Shown one piece after another: positions 24,938-37,435 of a stretch of DNA of 64,000 nucleotides. This DNA comes from Stomorhina lunata. Its lineage: Eukaryota > Arthropoda > Insecta > Diptera > Rhiniidae. How positions within the stretch are numbered: the stretch's first letter is position 1; each line of letters opens with the position of its first letter. Under the pieces are notes generated by a model, which saw nothing but the letters and a program-made list of their open reading frames with translations, searched no databases and was not told the origin of the DNA. The stretch is taken from assembly GCA_933228675.1 (NCBI GenBank), contig OW121741.1, positions 15,616,623-15,680,622 of the forward strand, written 5' to 3'. The translations under genes were made by a program, and so were the position numbers.

Positions 24938-25082
24938 AACCAAAGACTTTATACTATAAAGATGTTGCACTTCCAAATATATAGAATAGCGTATGGTCGT
25001 TTTGAAAAGTCCCATTAAAAATGGGATTTTTGAAAAGTCCCATTATGTAATGAGGGAAAGCTAAGGCACACGCACGTGCTCA
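24938..25082 (+). repeat. short dispersed repeat, copy A
   Basis: It shares, in order, an ACCAAAGACT-like start, AAAGATGTTGCACTT, GTATGGTCGTTTTGAAAAGT and GGGAAAGCTAAGGCACAC followed by CACGTGCT, with the minus strand of 32739-32893. Between the shared blocks copy A instead carries two facing words, CCCATT and ATGGGA, around AAAA. It looks like a short interspersed non-coding element. I cannot assign a family. Confidence 0.65.
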
Positions 25083-25705
25083 TGAAAAGTATGTTTGTTT
25101 GTTTGTGTTTTTCATTTTTCTGGATATAATAGTATCTTTAGCTGAACTATAATCTAACTAGAACTGATGTTTGATCTGAATACTATAAATTATTAGCAAC
25201 AGAACTTAGCCTAGACCTGAACCTTAAACAAAACATTATCTGCTTAACAAATTTATAAGTATAATCTTATGCAAAAATTGAAATCCTAAATTACAAATTA
25301 TATAATTTTAATGCCTACTACTAAAATTTTCTAAATATCAACTGCCATAGGTATGACATTTAACTAAACAGATCCAGACATTTGTCTTTCTGTTGGTTCT
25401 CAAACCCTCAATATAAAATTTATTCAATTTGTATTAAGTGCTCACTAGGGTCCACTAGACAATAACATTTTGTTTGTTGAAGCAACCTGATACCTCGTGT
25501 AGCTTTAATATGACTGCGAGTGCCATGAGCCTGCCTTTCAGTTTATACCAAAAAACCTGCATAGAGGTTTCTTTAATTTTCTTAATATTTTTCTCAAGAA
25601 TTACCATGTCATATTAATATTTTAGCAGTGTTTATAAACAGTGACATTGTATTTTTACATTTTCATTTTATTTCTTTTAGTTTCTTGAAGAATATTTCGT
25701 TTTGA
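25083..25705. other. single-copy spacer
   Basis: Moderately AT-rich DNA in which I see no gene, array or RNA. Confidence 0.5.
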
Positions 25706-27942
25706 TGCCCTACACCATCATAGCAAATAGGTATTATAGGTTTGATCAACATTTTTACTTAAGAAAAATTTTTATTAAAAACAAATTTCGATCAAAATTT
25801 TTAGTAATGACAAATTTTTATACAAATTTTTACTAAATGAAATTTTGCTCAAAATTTTTACTAAAGAAAAATTTTGATCAAAATTATTACTAAAGATTTT
25901 GATCAAAATTTTTACAAAAGTTGTCATTTGTAAAAATTTTTACTAAAAACTGTTTTTGATCAAAATTTTTATTAAAGACAAATTTTGCTCAAAATTTTTA
26001 CAAAAGACAAATTTTAATCAAAATTGGTAAAAATTTTTACAAAAGGCTAATTTTGATCAAATTTTTACTTAAAACAAATTTTGCTCAAAATTTTTACTTT
26101 AAACAAATTTTTCTCAAATTTTTTACTTAAAACAAATTGTGCTCAAAATTTTTACTTCAAACAAATTTTTCTTAAATTTTTATTAAAACAAAATTTGCTC
26201 GAAATTTTTACTAAAGACAGATTTTGCTTAAAATTTTTACTAAAGACAATTTTTGTTAAAAATTTTTACTAAAGACAAATTTTGCTCAAAATTTTTACTA
26301 AAAAAAATTGCTCAAAATTTTTTTCTAAAGACAAGTTTTTCTCAAAATTTTTAATAAAGACAAATTTTGCTCAAAATTTTAACAAGAACTAAATTTGCTT
26401 CAAATTTTCGCTTAAGACAAATTTTGATCAAAATTTTTACATAAAACAAACATTGCTCAAATTTAAAAAAAAAAAAGAAATTTAGCTTGAAATTTTTACT
26501 AAAAACACATTTTGCTCAAAATTTTTACAGAAAACTCAAAATTTTTAATAAAAAAAATTTTGGCCAAAATTTTAACTAAAAGCAAATTTTGCTCAAAATT
26601 TTTACTAAAAACAAATTTTGCTCAAAATTTATACTAAAAACAAATGTTGCCCAGACTTTTACTAACAACAAATTTTGCTAACAATTTTTTTTAGAAACAA
26701 ATTTTTGTCAAATCTTTTACTAAAAAATTTTGTTTAAAAATTTTACTTAAAACAAATTTTGCTTAAAATTTATACTAATAACAAATTTTGCTCGAAATGT
26801 TTACTTAAAACTTATTTTGCTCAAAGTTTTTACTTAAAACAAATTTTGCTCAAAATTTTTACTTAAAACAAATTTTGCTCAAAATTTTTATTAAAAACAA
26901 ATTTTGCTCAAAATCTTTACTAAAACAAATTTTGTTCAAATTTTTACTGAAAACAAATTTTGCTCAAAATTTTTACTAAAAACAAATTTTGCTCAAAATT
27001 TGTACTAAAAACAAATGTTGCCCAAACTTTTACTAACAACAAATTTTGCTAACAATTTTTTTTAGAAACAAATTTTTGTCAAATCTTTTACTAAAAAATT
27101 TTGTTTAAAAATTTTACTTAAAACAAATTTTGCTTAAAATTTATACTAATAACAAATTTTGCTCGAAATGTTTACTTAAAACTTATTTTGCTCAAAGTTT
27201 TTACTTAAAACAAATTTTGCTCAAAATTTTTACTTAAAACAAATTTTGTTCAAATTTTTACTGAAAACAAATTTTGCTCAAAATTTTTACTAAAACAAAT
27301 TTTGCTCAAAATTTTTACTAAAAACAATTTCTGCTCAAAATTTTTGCTTAAGGCAAATTATGCTCAAATTTTTTACTAAAAAGAAATTTTGTTCAAAATT
27401 TTTACTTAAAAAAAATTTTGCTCAGAATTTGTACTCAAAACAAATTTTGTTCAAACTTTGTACTAAAAACTATTTTTTTTCAAAATTTTTATTCAAAAAA
27501 AAATTTGCTCAAAGTTTTTACTAAAAATAAATTATACTCAAAATTTTTACTTTAAACAAATTTTGCTCAAAATTTTTACTTAAGACAAATTTTGCTCCAA
27601 GTTTTTATTTAAACCAAAATTTGATACAAATTTTGACTAAAAACTAATTTTACTCAAAACTTTGACTAAAAACTAATTTTCTCAAAATTTTTACTGAAAA
27701 CAAATTTTGCTCAAAATTTTTACTAAAATAAAATTTTGCTCAAATTTTTTACCAGAGACAAATTTTGCTTCAAAATTTTACTATAAACAAATTTTGCTCA
27801 AAATATTCACTCAAAAAAAATTTTGCTTAAAATTTTTTCTAAAAAAAAAATTTTACTCAAATTTTTTGCTAAAAACAAATTTTGCTCAAAATTTTTACTT
27901 TAGACAAATTTTGTTCAAAATTTGTTATGCTGTAGGGTACTA
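25706..27942 (+). repeat. S29a satellite array, forward orientation (29-bp, diverged)
   Basis: About 75 diverged units of 28-30 bp built from TTTTGCTCAAAATTTTTACT and an AAACAAA linker. Units near the left end carry TTGATCAA in place of TTGCTCAA, which restores the palindrome AAATTTTGATCAAAATTT. A block of about 300 bases at 26581-26880 is repeated at 26952-27250 (offset 371) with few changes, so multi-unit blocks were duplicated. The array is bounded by CCCTACACCATCATAG (25708) and its near-inverse ATGCTGTAGGGTAC (27927). Short frames such as 27707-28030 are products of the repeat. Confidence 0.88.
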
Positions 27943-29215
27943 TAAGTTCAGTCCGTCTATTGTAGTACAAAATACGTTTTTTTTTTTTTTTTGTTCATAT
28001 AAAGGCTTGACAACTTGTAACTTTATATGACATTTGCCGCAACAGATAGAATATTTAACGAAACCACAGAAAAAAATTGCAAAATAAAAACTAAAGAAAT
28101 AAAGATAGAAATATAAACTCATACAGAGAAAACACTCAAATATTCAGGCAGTTTAAAGGATCAACAGTGCGGATCAGGGAAGGGAAACTTAAACAAAAAA
28201 AAAAAAAATTCTTTAAATTAAAAAACTTCTTTGAATATAGCAGGTACTATTTTACAGCTCTTTAAGAGCTTTATTAACAAAATTGAAACCCTTAAACTTA
28301 ATTCTTTAGAAATATCTTCATTTAACTCCCATTCCTGTTTTTAGATATAATAGAAATACATTCAAATGTTGAGTTCAGAACAAATATTCTAAATAAAATT
28401 CCAAACATTGTAGCGAACACTAGCAAGAAAAAATTGTTCCCAAACTTAGGAGGACAATTCAAAGAATTTAAGCTGTAAATGGAATTTTTTATTTCTATTT
28501 TTTTCACTTGTTCTTCTCTTGGTTACAACAAATAGTGACAACTACTACTTCCACAATAACAAACAGGACCAACAGAACTAATACATTCACAAAAACAAAA
28601 AATATCATTTTAGACAGTTACCACTCTACATCTATTTCATTTCATTCACTCAAAAAAAATATATGTATATATGTTAGTTTTTTTTTGTTTTACTACATTT
28701 CCTTGCCTAGATGCTCTTATTTCAGACATTTCAGCCATTTCAGTCATCCAACTAACCATCAGACCAACCAAAGTGAAAACATTATTTGACAACTACACTT
28801 CAAAATAGTTGACAAAAAACTAGAGATCACATACATTATATTCATACAAAGCAAGGAATAGTCATATGTTTGCAAGTCTTATTTTTTTCCAGACTCTGTT
28901 TAGTAAATTTTTTAAATTTATAGAACAAGTCTTCAACAAACTACTGGTACATGCAAAGTGTTTTTGTGTTTTTTCAGCCCTTTCAAATTTTTTTAGGGTT
29001 TTTTTTTCTGAAAGAAACAATTTTTGTGTTGAGCCGTTTTTATTACTACGTCAACAGTAACTACCGAAATTTAGATTTTTGTTGGTTTTACTGAGAGGTA
29101 CATTGGAAACGGTATTCTTAGTTTAATAACTCGAACTAGTCATTGCAATTAGAGCTATGACTACATCATGAACTCTAGCTAAGACTCGAGACTTGATCTA
29201 TGTTTATTTATTTAA
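27943..29215. other. single-copy spacer with homopolymer runs
   Basis: About 1.3 kb without an array. A T run lies near 27977-27991 and an A run near 28195-28207. The end of the interval, 29130-29215, contains CTATGAC, ACTAG and CTAGCT words like those of the 11-bp arrays. The frames at 28322-28507, 28508-28789 and 28866-29060 have no recognisable motif. Confidence 0.45.
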
Positions 29216-30500
<1,285 letters not shown>

Positions 30501-31129
30501 TTTTACTAGATTGATGCAATTTTCTGCTGAAGACTTGATATGGGAGCTAGGGTCAATTCTGGACCGATTGGTACCAAATTTCGGTTGTCGGTTTATATTT
30601 ACAAAATATTTTTCTGTGCAAAGTTTTAATAATAAAAATTTCGAGATTTTAGTAGATTTATGCAATTTCCGGCTTAGGACCTGATATCGGAGCTAGGGTC
30701 AATTGTGGTCCGATTGGTTCCAAATTTCGGTTGTCGGTTTATATTTACAAAATATTGTTCTATACAAAGTTTTAATAATAAAACGCAATTATCTTTAGAT
30801 TTATAAGCATTTTTGTGTTTTCTGGACTTTCGATAATGTGTCTTGTATGAAAGGTATGGTAAAATACGGAACGATTAATACAAAATTAGGTACACTGATT
30901 TCGGTTACCATAAGCTGAATGTTTTATTTGTGGCTGTAAAGTCCCAAAATTCTATTCCAGGAATCGTTCTTGAATCAATATATAATGTCTGCGCCAAATT
31001 TCATTAAATTGTCTTTGAAGTTACGACCTGTACTTGGATAGAAAGCCAGCCAGATGGACATCATATACAAATAGGTGGGCCTCAGACCATTATTTCTATT
31101 CACCTAAGGTGGTGAAGGGTATAAAAAAA
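30501..31129 (-). mobile_element. mini-me-like element, minus orientation, unexpanded GTCY tract
   Basis: Read on the minus strand from 31124 it begins TATACCCTTCACCAC, as does the element at 803. It then has GATGTCCATCTGGCTGGC (about 31044-31061), ACAGGTCG, ACAATTTAATGAAATTTGG and two copies of a block with AATCGGTCC and GACCCTAGCTCC (offset 146; plus-strand positions about 30543 and 30689). The GTCY run here is under 20 bases. This element and the preceding one face each other with 5' ends outward. I therefore read 29216-31129 as two elements and not one with terminal inverted repeats. Confidence 0.65.
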
Positions 31130-31600
31130 CCTCATAAGCACAACTGTGGATTATGACTGGACCCACAACTAGATTGTTTTACATCGACGGCGTGTAAATG
31201 TTGTAGGCAGTGAGTGGATCTTTTATGGAGACAAATCGTGAGTTTATATAGACAAATTGCAATTCTTTTTAAAGTCAAATCGTGGATGTACTAATAGTAA
31301 AATTGTATATATTGCCATCATTAAACTTCAGATATTCTCATAGGTCAAGTCGTCGGTTTTTATGTAGTTCAAACGCGTGCACTGCTATTGTCGAACATTA
31401 AATCATAGATTTTGTGTAATCAATTCATTATATTATATAAAGACAAATAGTGGGTCTTTTTATAGTCAAATCTTCGATTTTATTATAATGAATTTGTGGA
31501 TATTCTGGTAATGAAATCTTGGATATTTGTATATTCAAGTCATCTTTATAAAATAAAGTCGTGGGTCTTTATAAAATGAAGTCATGGGCTCTTTATAGAA
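31130..31600 (+). repeat. degenerate low-copy repeat with TCGTGGGTCTTTATA words
   Basis: About 470 bases in which AAATCGTGG, AAGTCATGG and AAATAGTGGGTCTTT words recur about every 30-50 bases with poor conservation. The reverse complement of the same vocabulary (AAGTCCCATAAT, GACCCACGATTTTA) fills 42841-43055. It is probably an old decayed minisatellite. Confidence 0.5.
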
Positions 31601-31880
31601 TTAAATCGTAATTCTTTATTCCCTTCATGTCCTGATTTAAGTGAGAGGATTAAAAATATTTTAATTTTATTAGGTCATTATATAATACTTAAATTTAAAC
31701 TGATATTAATTTCAGATCTACATCACTTCTGATTTTGCCATTATGAGATGTTGCTTATAAGCAACATTAAGCATTGGTAGTCTATTTAGAAACAAACAAA
31801 AATATTTACATATTCAGAAGTGTTTCCCATATCCAAGTTACACGGGCCAATTCGTGCGCAATTTCGTTATAATATCCTTC
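31601..31880 (+). repeat. direct duplication, copy 1
   Basis: From TTAAATCGTAATTCTTTATT to AATTTCGTTATAAT this segment is repeated at 31887-32206 with moderate divergence. The offset is 286 at the left end and 329 near the right end because of a longer middle in copy 2. Both copies contain the hairpin word at 31748-31767 and 32034-32053. No gene is visible. Confidence 0.75.
31748..31767. repeat. dispersed 20-base hairpin word, copy 1
   Basis: ATGTTGCTTATAAGCAACAT is an almost perfect palindrome. Near-identical words are at 32034, 32550 and 49433. Confidence 0.8.
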
Positions 31881-31886
31881 ATATAA

Positions 31887-32206
31887 TTAAATCGTAATTC
31901 TTTATTCCTTTCGTGTCCTGATGTAAATGAGTGAGTTAAAAATATTGTCATTATATAAGGTCATTATAAGAAACTTAAATGTGAACTGATATTAATTTCA
32001 GATCCCTATCACTTCTAATTTTCCCGTTTTGAGATGTTGCCTATAAGCAACATTAAGCATTGGTGGTACATTCCTTCTTCTTCTGTTATCCCTGACTCCC
32101 AGTAGAGCATAGAGCCTCATTTAAAAAAAAATGTTTACATATTCAGAAGTATTTCTCATGATCAAGTTTCCACGAGCCAATTCTTCCATAATTTCGTTAT
32201 AATGCC
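31887..32206 (+). repeat. direct duplication, copy 2
   Basis: This is the partner of 31601-31880. It contains a 40-base addition around 32068-32110 absent from copy 1 and ends at AATTTCGTTATAATGCCC. Confidence 0.75.
32034..32053. repeat. dispersed 20-base hairpin word, copy 2
   Basis: ATGTTGCCTATAAGCAACAT. It lies in the second duplicate and is followed, as in copy 1, by TAAGCATTGGT. Confidence 0.8.
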
Positions 32207-32738
32207 CTGGTGCCCTTTAATATTTCGATTCGTGGTCTCAAATCTAGGCAGTCTTCTTATCCTAATTCACATATGATGTTATGAAGTCTGTTCTGGTATC
32301 TATGTATATATGTTCATGCATTTATAAGAGAGAAGTGAACTAAAAAATTTAGCAATCAGCCAGTTGCTTGTTTCAAATATATATTTATTTCGTTTCAAAT
32401 CTGTCGAAAAACTCAGTAAAATATTTTACCGGAAATTTGACTTCTCGACATTTTTTTCATTTATTAAAGCATTTTTGGAAACAGACATGAATCTTGTTAC
32501 TCCATTTAGAACCAACTTTCGGTTTAACAAATATTGCTACTACGGTAAAATGTTGCCTATAAGCAACATTGTGTTTACGAAATTCCTGACAAAACAATAA
32601 GAACTATTTTTAAGTCTTACCAACTTTTATGGCAAATCAAAACCATCAGTCCCATCTCCCTACTCCGGATGAACAAATTTTACACTTCAAGTCGGAATTG
32701 AAAAATCCTATTGGAATTACACCTACGTTTTAGCACGA
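32207..32738. other. single-copy spacer
   Basis: No array and no recognised gene. The 78-codon frame at 32364-32600 crosses the third hairpin word and has no recognisable motif. Confidence 0.45.
32550..32569. repeat. dispersed 20-base hairpin word, copy 3
   Basis: ATGTTGCCTATAAGCAACAT lies in a different context from the two upstream copies; neither flank matches the duplicated segment. Confidence 0.8.
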
Positions 32739-32893
32739 AGCACGTGTGTGTGCCTTAGCTTTCCCTTATTGGATAATCGTTTCCATAAGTTGTTTTCAAA
32801 CTAGAGTAAAAGTGGTACTTTTCAAAACGACCATACGGCAAATCATTGTATGAAAGTGCAACATCTTTCTGTTATATGTAGAGTTTTTGGTAC
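32739..32893 (-). repeat. short dispersed repeat, copy B
   Basis: Read on the minus strand it matches copy A at 24938-25082 over the blocks AAAGATGTTGCACTT, GTATGGTCGTTTTGAAAAGT and GGGAAAGCTAAGGCACAC. Between the last two it contains about 50 bases where copy A has the facing CCCATT/ATGGGA words, so the two copies are structural variants. Confidence 0.65.
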
Positions 32894-33685
32894 AATCGAA
32901 GGGGGTAGGGGTTTTTATAAATCAAACTATTACTAGACCATGATGACTAATATAGCTTACGTCAAGTTCGTCTATAACGGTTTGACTTCCTATATTTCAG
33001 TTTTTTCTTCATTTATAGTTTTCGGAATGACAGAAAAATCTAAAGTGCTTGTTGTGGGCATATTAACCACTATATTTTGTTCCCAATCTCTTTTTTTTTT
33101 TCTCCACCAACTCTTTGCTTAGAACATTTGTTTGTACACTTGCAGTAGCCGGTTTTCGGGTAGCTCTTCACATATAAATATATTTTTTGGGTACATATTT
33201 GCGAATTTAGTTTAGCAGATTCACCCGCTCGTTTAACTTAAGTGTCATTCACAAAAGTTCATTAACTTTAGAGGGGATTGTCAGAGAGATAAAAAACAAA
33301 TTTTTATTACGTTAAAAATCTCAATTTTACTTAAGCTTAGAAAGGCATTATCATCATCATCGTCATTATGACATGGCAGCACTGATGATGATGAGGGCGT
33401 GCGGTTTCAAGAGTTTAAATAAATATTAAATATTTATATGGAAGAGGTTAAATTTTAGTTTAATAAGGTGGAATTTTATAAGATATTCGGGAATTTTTAA
33501 GTCATTCGGAGAGTGTAAGAGTGAAATAGGTGAAGGGGACAGTAACCATTCATTCCTGTCATTTCATTTAAAGCCAATTTCAGGTCTACCCTCTTGCCAA
33601 ATATATTTTTTTAAGATGAATTTATATCTGTTGTCCAAATCAAGGTTGGCCATTATTTGCGTGGCAGGCGACCGTTTTTATTGAA
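32894..33685. other. single-copy spacer with a short ATC/GATG tract
   Basis: ATCATCATCATCGTCATTAT and then GATGATGATGAGG lie at about 33348-33396 and face each other across a short G+C-richer stretch. A 60-codon frame at 32940-33122 shows no motif. No gene is supported. Confidence 0.45.
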
Positions 33686-35805
33686 AATATTAAAAGTTTT
33701 TTTTTTATAGAAAAAATCATTTTTTTTCTATAGAAAAAATCATTTTTTTTTTCTATAGAAAAAATCAGTTTTTTTCTATAGAAAAAATCAGTTTTTTTCT
33801 ATAGAAAAAATCAGTTTTTTTCTATAGAAAAAATCAGTTTTTTTCTATAGAAAAAATCACTTTTTTTCTATAGAAAAAATCACTTTTTTTCTATAGAAAA
33901 AACCACCTTTTTTCTATAGAAAAAATCAGTTTTTTTCTATAGAAAAAATCAGTTTTTTTCTATAGAAAAAATCAGTTTTTTTCTATACAAAAAATCAGTT
34001 TTTTTCTATAGAAAAAATCAGTTTTTTTCTATAGAAAAAATCAGTTTTTTTCTATAGAAAAAATCAGTTTTTTTCTATAGAAAAAATCAGTTTTTTTCTA
34101 TAGAAAAAATCAGTTTTTTTCTATAGAAAAAATCAGTTTTTTTCTATAGAAAAAATCAGTTTTTTTCTATACAAAAAATCAGTTTTTTTCTATAGAAAAA
34201 ATCAGTTTTTTTCTATAGAAAAAATCAGTTTGTTTCTATAGAAAAAATCAGTTTTTTTCTATAGAAAAAATCAGTTTTTTTCTATAGAAAAAATCAGTTT
34301 TTTTCTATAGAAAAAATCAGTTTTTTTCTATAGAAAAAATCAGTTTTTTTTTCTATGGAAAAAATCAGTTTTTTTCTATAGAAAAAATCAGTTTTTTCTA
34401 TAGAAAAAATCAGTTTTTTTCTATAGAAAAAATCAGTTTTTTTCTATAGAAAAAATCAGTTTTTTTCTATAGAAAAAATCAGTTTTTTTCTATAGAAAAA
34501 ATCAGTTTTTTTCTATAGAAAAAATCAGTTTTTTTCTATAGAAAAAATCAGTTTTTTTCTATAGAAAAAATCAGTTTTTTTCTATAGAAAAAATCAGTTT
34601 TTTTCTATAGAAAAAATCAGTTTTTTTCTATAGAAAAAATCAGTTTTTTTCTATAGAAAAAATCAGTTTTTTTCTATAGAAAAAATCAGTTTTTTTCTAT
34701 AGAAAAAATCAGTTTTTTTCTATAGAAAAAATCAGTTTTTTTTCTATAGAAAAAATCAGTTTTTTTCTATAGAAGAAATCAGTTTTTTTCTATAGAAAAA
34801 ATCAGTTTTTTTCTATAGAAAAAATCAGTTTTTTGCTATAGAAAAAATCAGTTTTTTGCTATAGAAAAAATCAGTTTTTTTCTATAGAAAAAATCAGTTT
34901 TTTTCTATAGAAAAAATCAGTTTTTTTCTATAGAAAAAATCAGTTTTTTTCTATAGAAAAAATCAGTTTTTTTCTATAGAAAAAATCAGTTTTTTTCTAT
35001 AGAAAAAATCAGTTTTTTTCTATAGAAAAAATCAGTTTTTTTCTATAGAAAAAATCAGTTTTTTTCTATAGAAAAAATCAGTTTTTTTCTATAGAAAAAA
35101 TCAGTTTTTTTCTATAGAAAAAATCAGTTTTTTTCTATAGAAAAAATCAGTTTTTTTCTATAGAAAAAATCATTTTTTTTTCTATAGAAAAAATCAGTTT
35201 TTTTCTATAGAAAAAATCAGTTTTTTTCTATAGAAAAAATCAGTTTTTTTCTATAGAAAAAATCAGTTTTCTTCTATAGAAAAAATCAGTTTTTTTCTGT
35301 AGAAAAAATCAGTTTTTTTCTATAGAAAAAATCAGTTTTTTTCTATAGAAAAAATCAGTTTTTTTCTATAGAAAAAATCATTTTTTTTTCTATAGAAAAA
35401 ATCAGTTTTTTTCTATAGAAAAAATCAGTTTTTTTCTATAGAAAAAATCAGTTTTTTTCTATAGAAAAATCAGTTTTTTTCTATAGAAAAAATCAGTTTT
35501 TTTCTATAGAAAAAATCAGTTTTTTTCTATAGAAAAAATCAGTTTTTTTCTATAGAAAAAATCAGTTTTTTTCTATAGAAAAAATCAGTTTTTTTTCTAT
35601 AGAAAAAATCAGTTTTTTTCTATAGAAAAAATCAGTTTTTTTCTATAGAAAAAATCAGTTTTTTTCTATAGAAAAAATCAGTTTTTTTCTATAGAAAAAA
35701 TCAGTTTTTTTCTATAGAAAAAATCAGTTTTTTTCTATAGAAAAAATCAGTTTTTTTCTGTAGAAAAAATCAGTTTTTTTCTATAGAAAAAATCAGTTTT
35801 TTCTA
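33686..35805. repeat. S23 satellite array (23-bp unit)
   Basis: About 91 copies of a 23-bp unit: the palindrome TTTTTTCTATAGAAAAAA with a short TCAG linker. The period was read from successive linker G positions 34021 and 34044. Early units (33700-33920) have TCATT or TCACT linkers, and the interior is nearly invariant. It shares the TTTCTATAGAAA core with S31b, S21, S29d and S31c. Confidence 0.95.
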
Positions 35806-36525
35806 GAGAAAAATCAAGTTTTTCTATAGAAAATTTACGGTTTTGCTATAGAAAAATTAAGTTTTTCAATAGAAAAATTAAGTTCTTCTATGGAAAATTA
35901 AGTTTTTCGATAGAAAAATTAAGTTTTTCTATAGAAAAATTAAGTTTTTGTATAGAAAAATTAAGTTTTTGTATAGAAAAATTAAGTTTTTGTATAGAAA
36001 AATTAAGTTTTTCTATAGAAAAATTAAGTTTTTCTATAGAAAAATTAAGTTTTTCTATAGAAAAATTAAGTTTTTCTATGGAAAAATTAAGTTTTTCTAT
36101 AGAAAAATTAAGTTTTTCTATAGAAAAATTAAGTTTTTCTATAGAAAAATTAAGTTTTTCTATGGAAAAATTAAGTTTTTCTATAGAAAAATTAAGTTTT
36201 TCTATAGAAAAATTAAGTTTTTCTATAGAAAAGTTAAGTTTTTCTATAGAAAAGTTAAGTTTTTCTATAGAAAAATTAAGTTTTTCTATAGAAAAATTAA
36301 GTTTTTCTATAGAAAAATTAAGTTTTTCTATAGAAAAATTAAGTTTTTCTATAGAAAATTTAAGTTTTTCTATAGAAAATTTAAGTTTTTCTATAGAAAA
36401 ATTAAGTTTTTCTATAGAAAAATTAAGTTTTTCTATAGAAAAATTAAGTTTTTCTATAGAAAAATTAAGTTTTTCTATAGAAAAATTAAGTTTTTCTATA
36501 GAAAAATTAATTTCTTCTAAAGAAA
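35806..36525 (+). repeat. S21 satellite array (21-bp unit) contiguous with S23
   Basis: About 34 copies of a 21-bp unit, TTTTTCTATAGAAAAA with linker TTAAG. The array follows S23 through a 100-base transition (35800-35900) of mixed units with TTTGCTATAG, TTCAATAG and TTCTATGG forms. Because 21 is seven codons, frames of 190 and 162 codons run through it, with heptads such as KFFYRKI and SFSIEKL. They have no non-repeat portion and are not taken as genes. Confidence 0.95.
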
Positions 36526-37435
36526 AAATAAGCTCTCCATTTGGCCTACATTGGTCTAGATTGTGAACAAAAGATTTTGTTTGACATTATTTAAGCAGTT
36601 CTTTAGACTCTGCAGTTTTTAATGAACAGCTAAACAAAATAATCCTGTGACAAAACTAAACGAGAATTTAACAAGTTTTTGGCTCTTAATAGAAATAAGG
36701 ACAATGACTCTAAATGTTACAAATTCAGCATTTAATGTATTAACACAAATTCACTTCAAAAATATGTTGCAAATCTAGTAACACTTTGAACAATAGCAAG
36801 ACTTTGCTAAGCTCTTTTTTTATTAGCTTAAGACTCGTATAAATTTTTTTGGAAAATATGCAATACAAAGTATGCAATTCAAATATATTCTTTCCCAAAC
36901 ACTTTCTACTTTAATTCAAATTTCAGAAATTTTACCACACATCCATCCAAACAGTTTAAAAGATGGAAAAGGCAGGCAAATTTTAAGATTCAACAAAAAT
37001 TGAATTTAGTCAGGAAAATATGAATGACAAAAATTTACTTTGGCATTAAAAGAGCTTTTATCTTTGTAGATTCAGGCGGTTGCTATGTTTTTCTAAACGT
37101 ATGAGATCGAAAAAACGAAGGGAAATACGAAATTGTAACTTGAATAGTTAAAATTAAACAAATGATACTAATTAAAACTATAATTTTTTTCATTTTTTTA
37201 ATAATTTTAAAAGAAATTTAGTTTTTAGGTTAAAGATTTGTTTGAACTATTAAAATAAAGTGCAAACTGTCAAAATGACAAAAATTGTAAGACAACTCAG
37301 TCCTAGGCTTTTGTTTAATTGATTTTTGTTATAAAATACGACAAATTGTGGAGTCAATTCGCCGTATTCGATATCGATAGAAATGTAAGATATTTCAGAA
37401 ACATTTGTGTAGCATACTTTTGGGATAATCCAAAA
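36526..37435. other. single-copy spacer
   Basis: About 0.9 kb of AT-rich DNA with no array. Overlapping frames at 37250-37471 and 37319-37513 on opposite strands are short and partly within the following satellite. Confidence 0.5.

Noticed and set aside
35948..36566. 190- and 162-codon heptad-repeat proteins
   Set aside because: The 21-bp satellite is a multiple of three, so frames stay open by construction. There is no unique sequence, start context or splice evidence.
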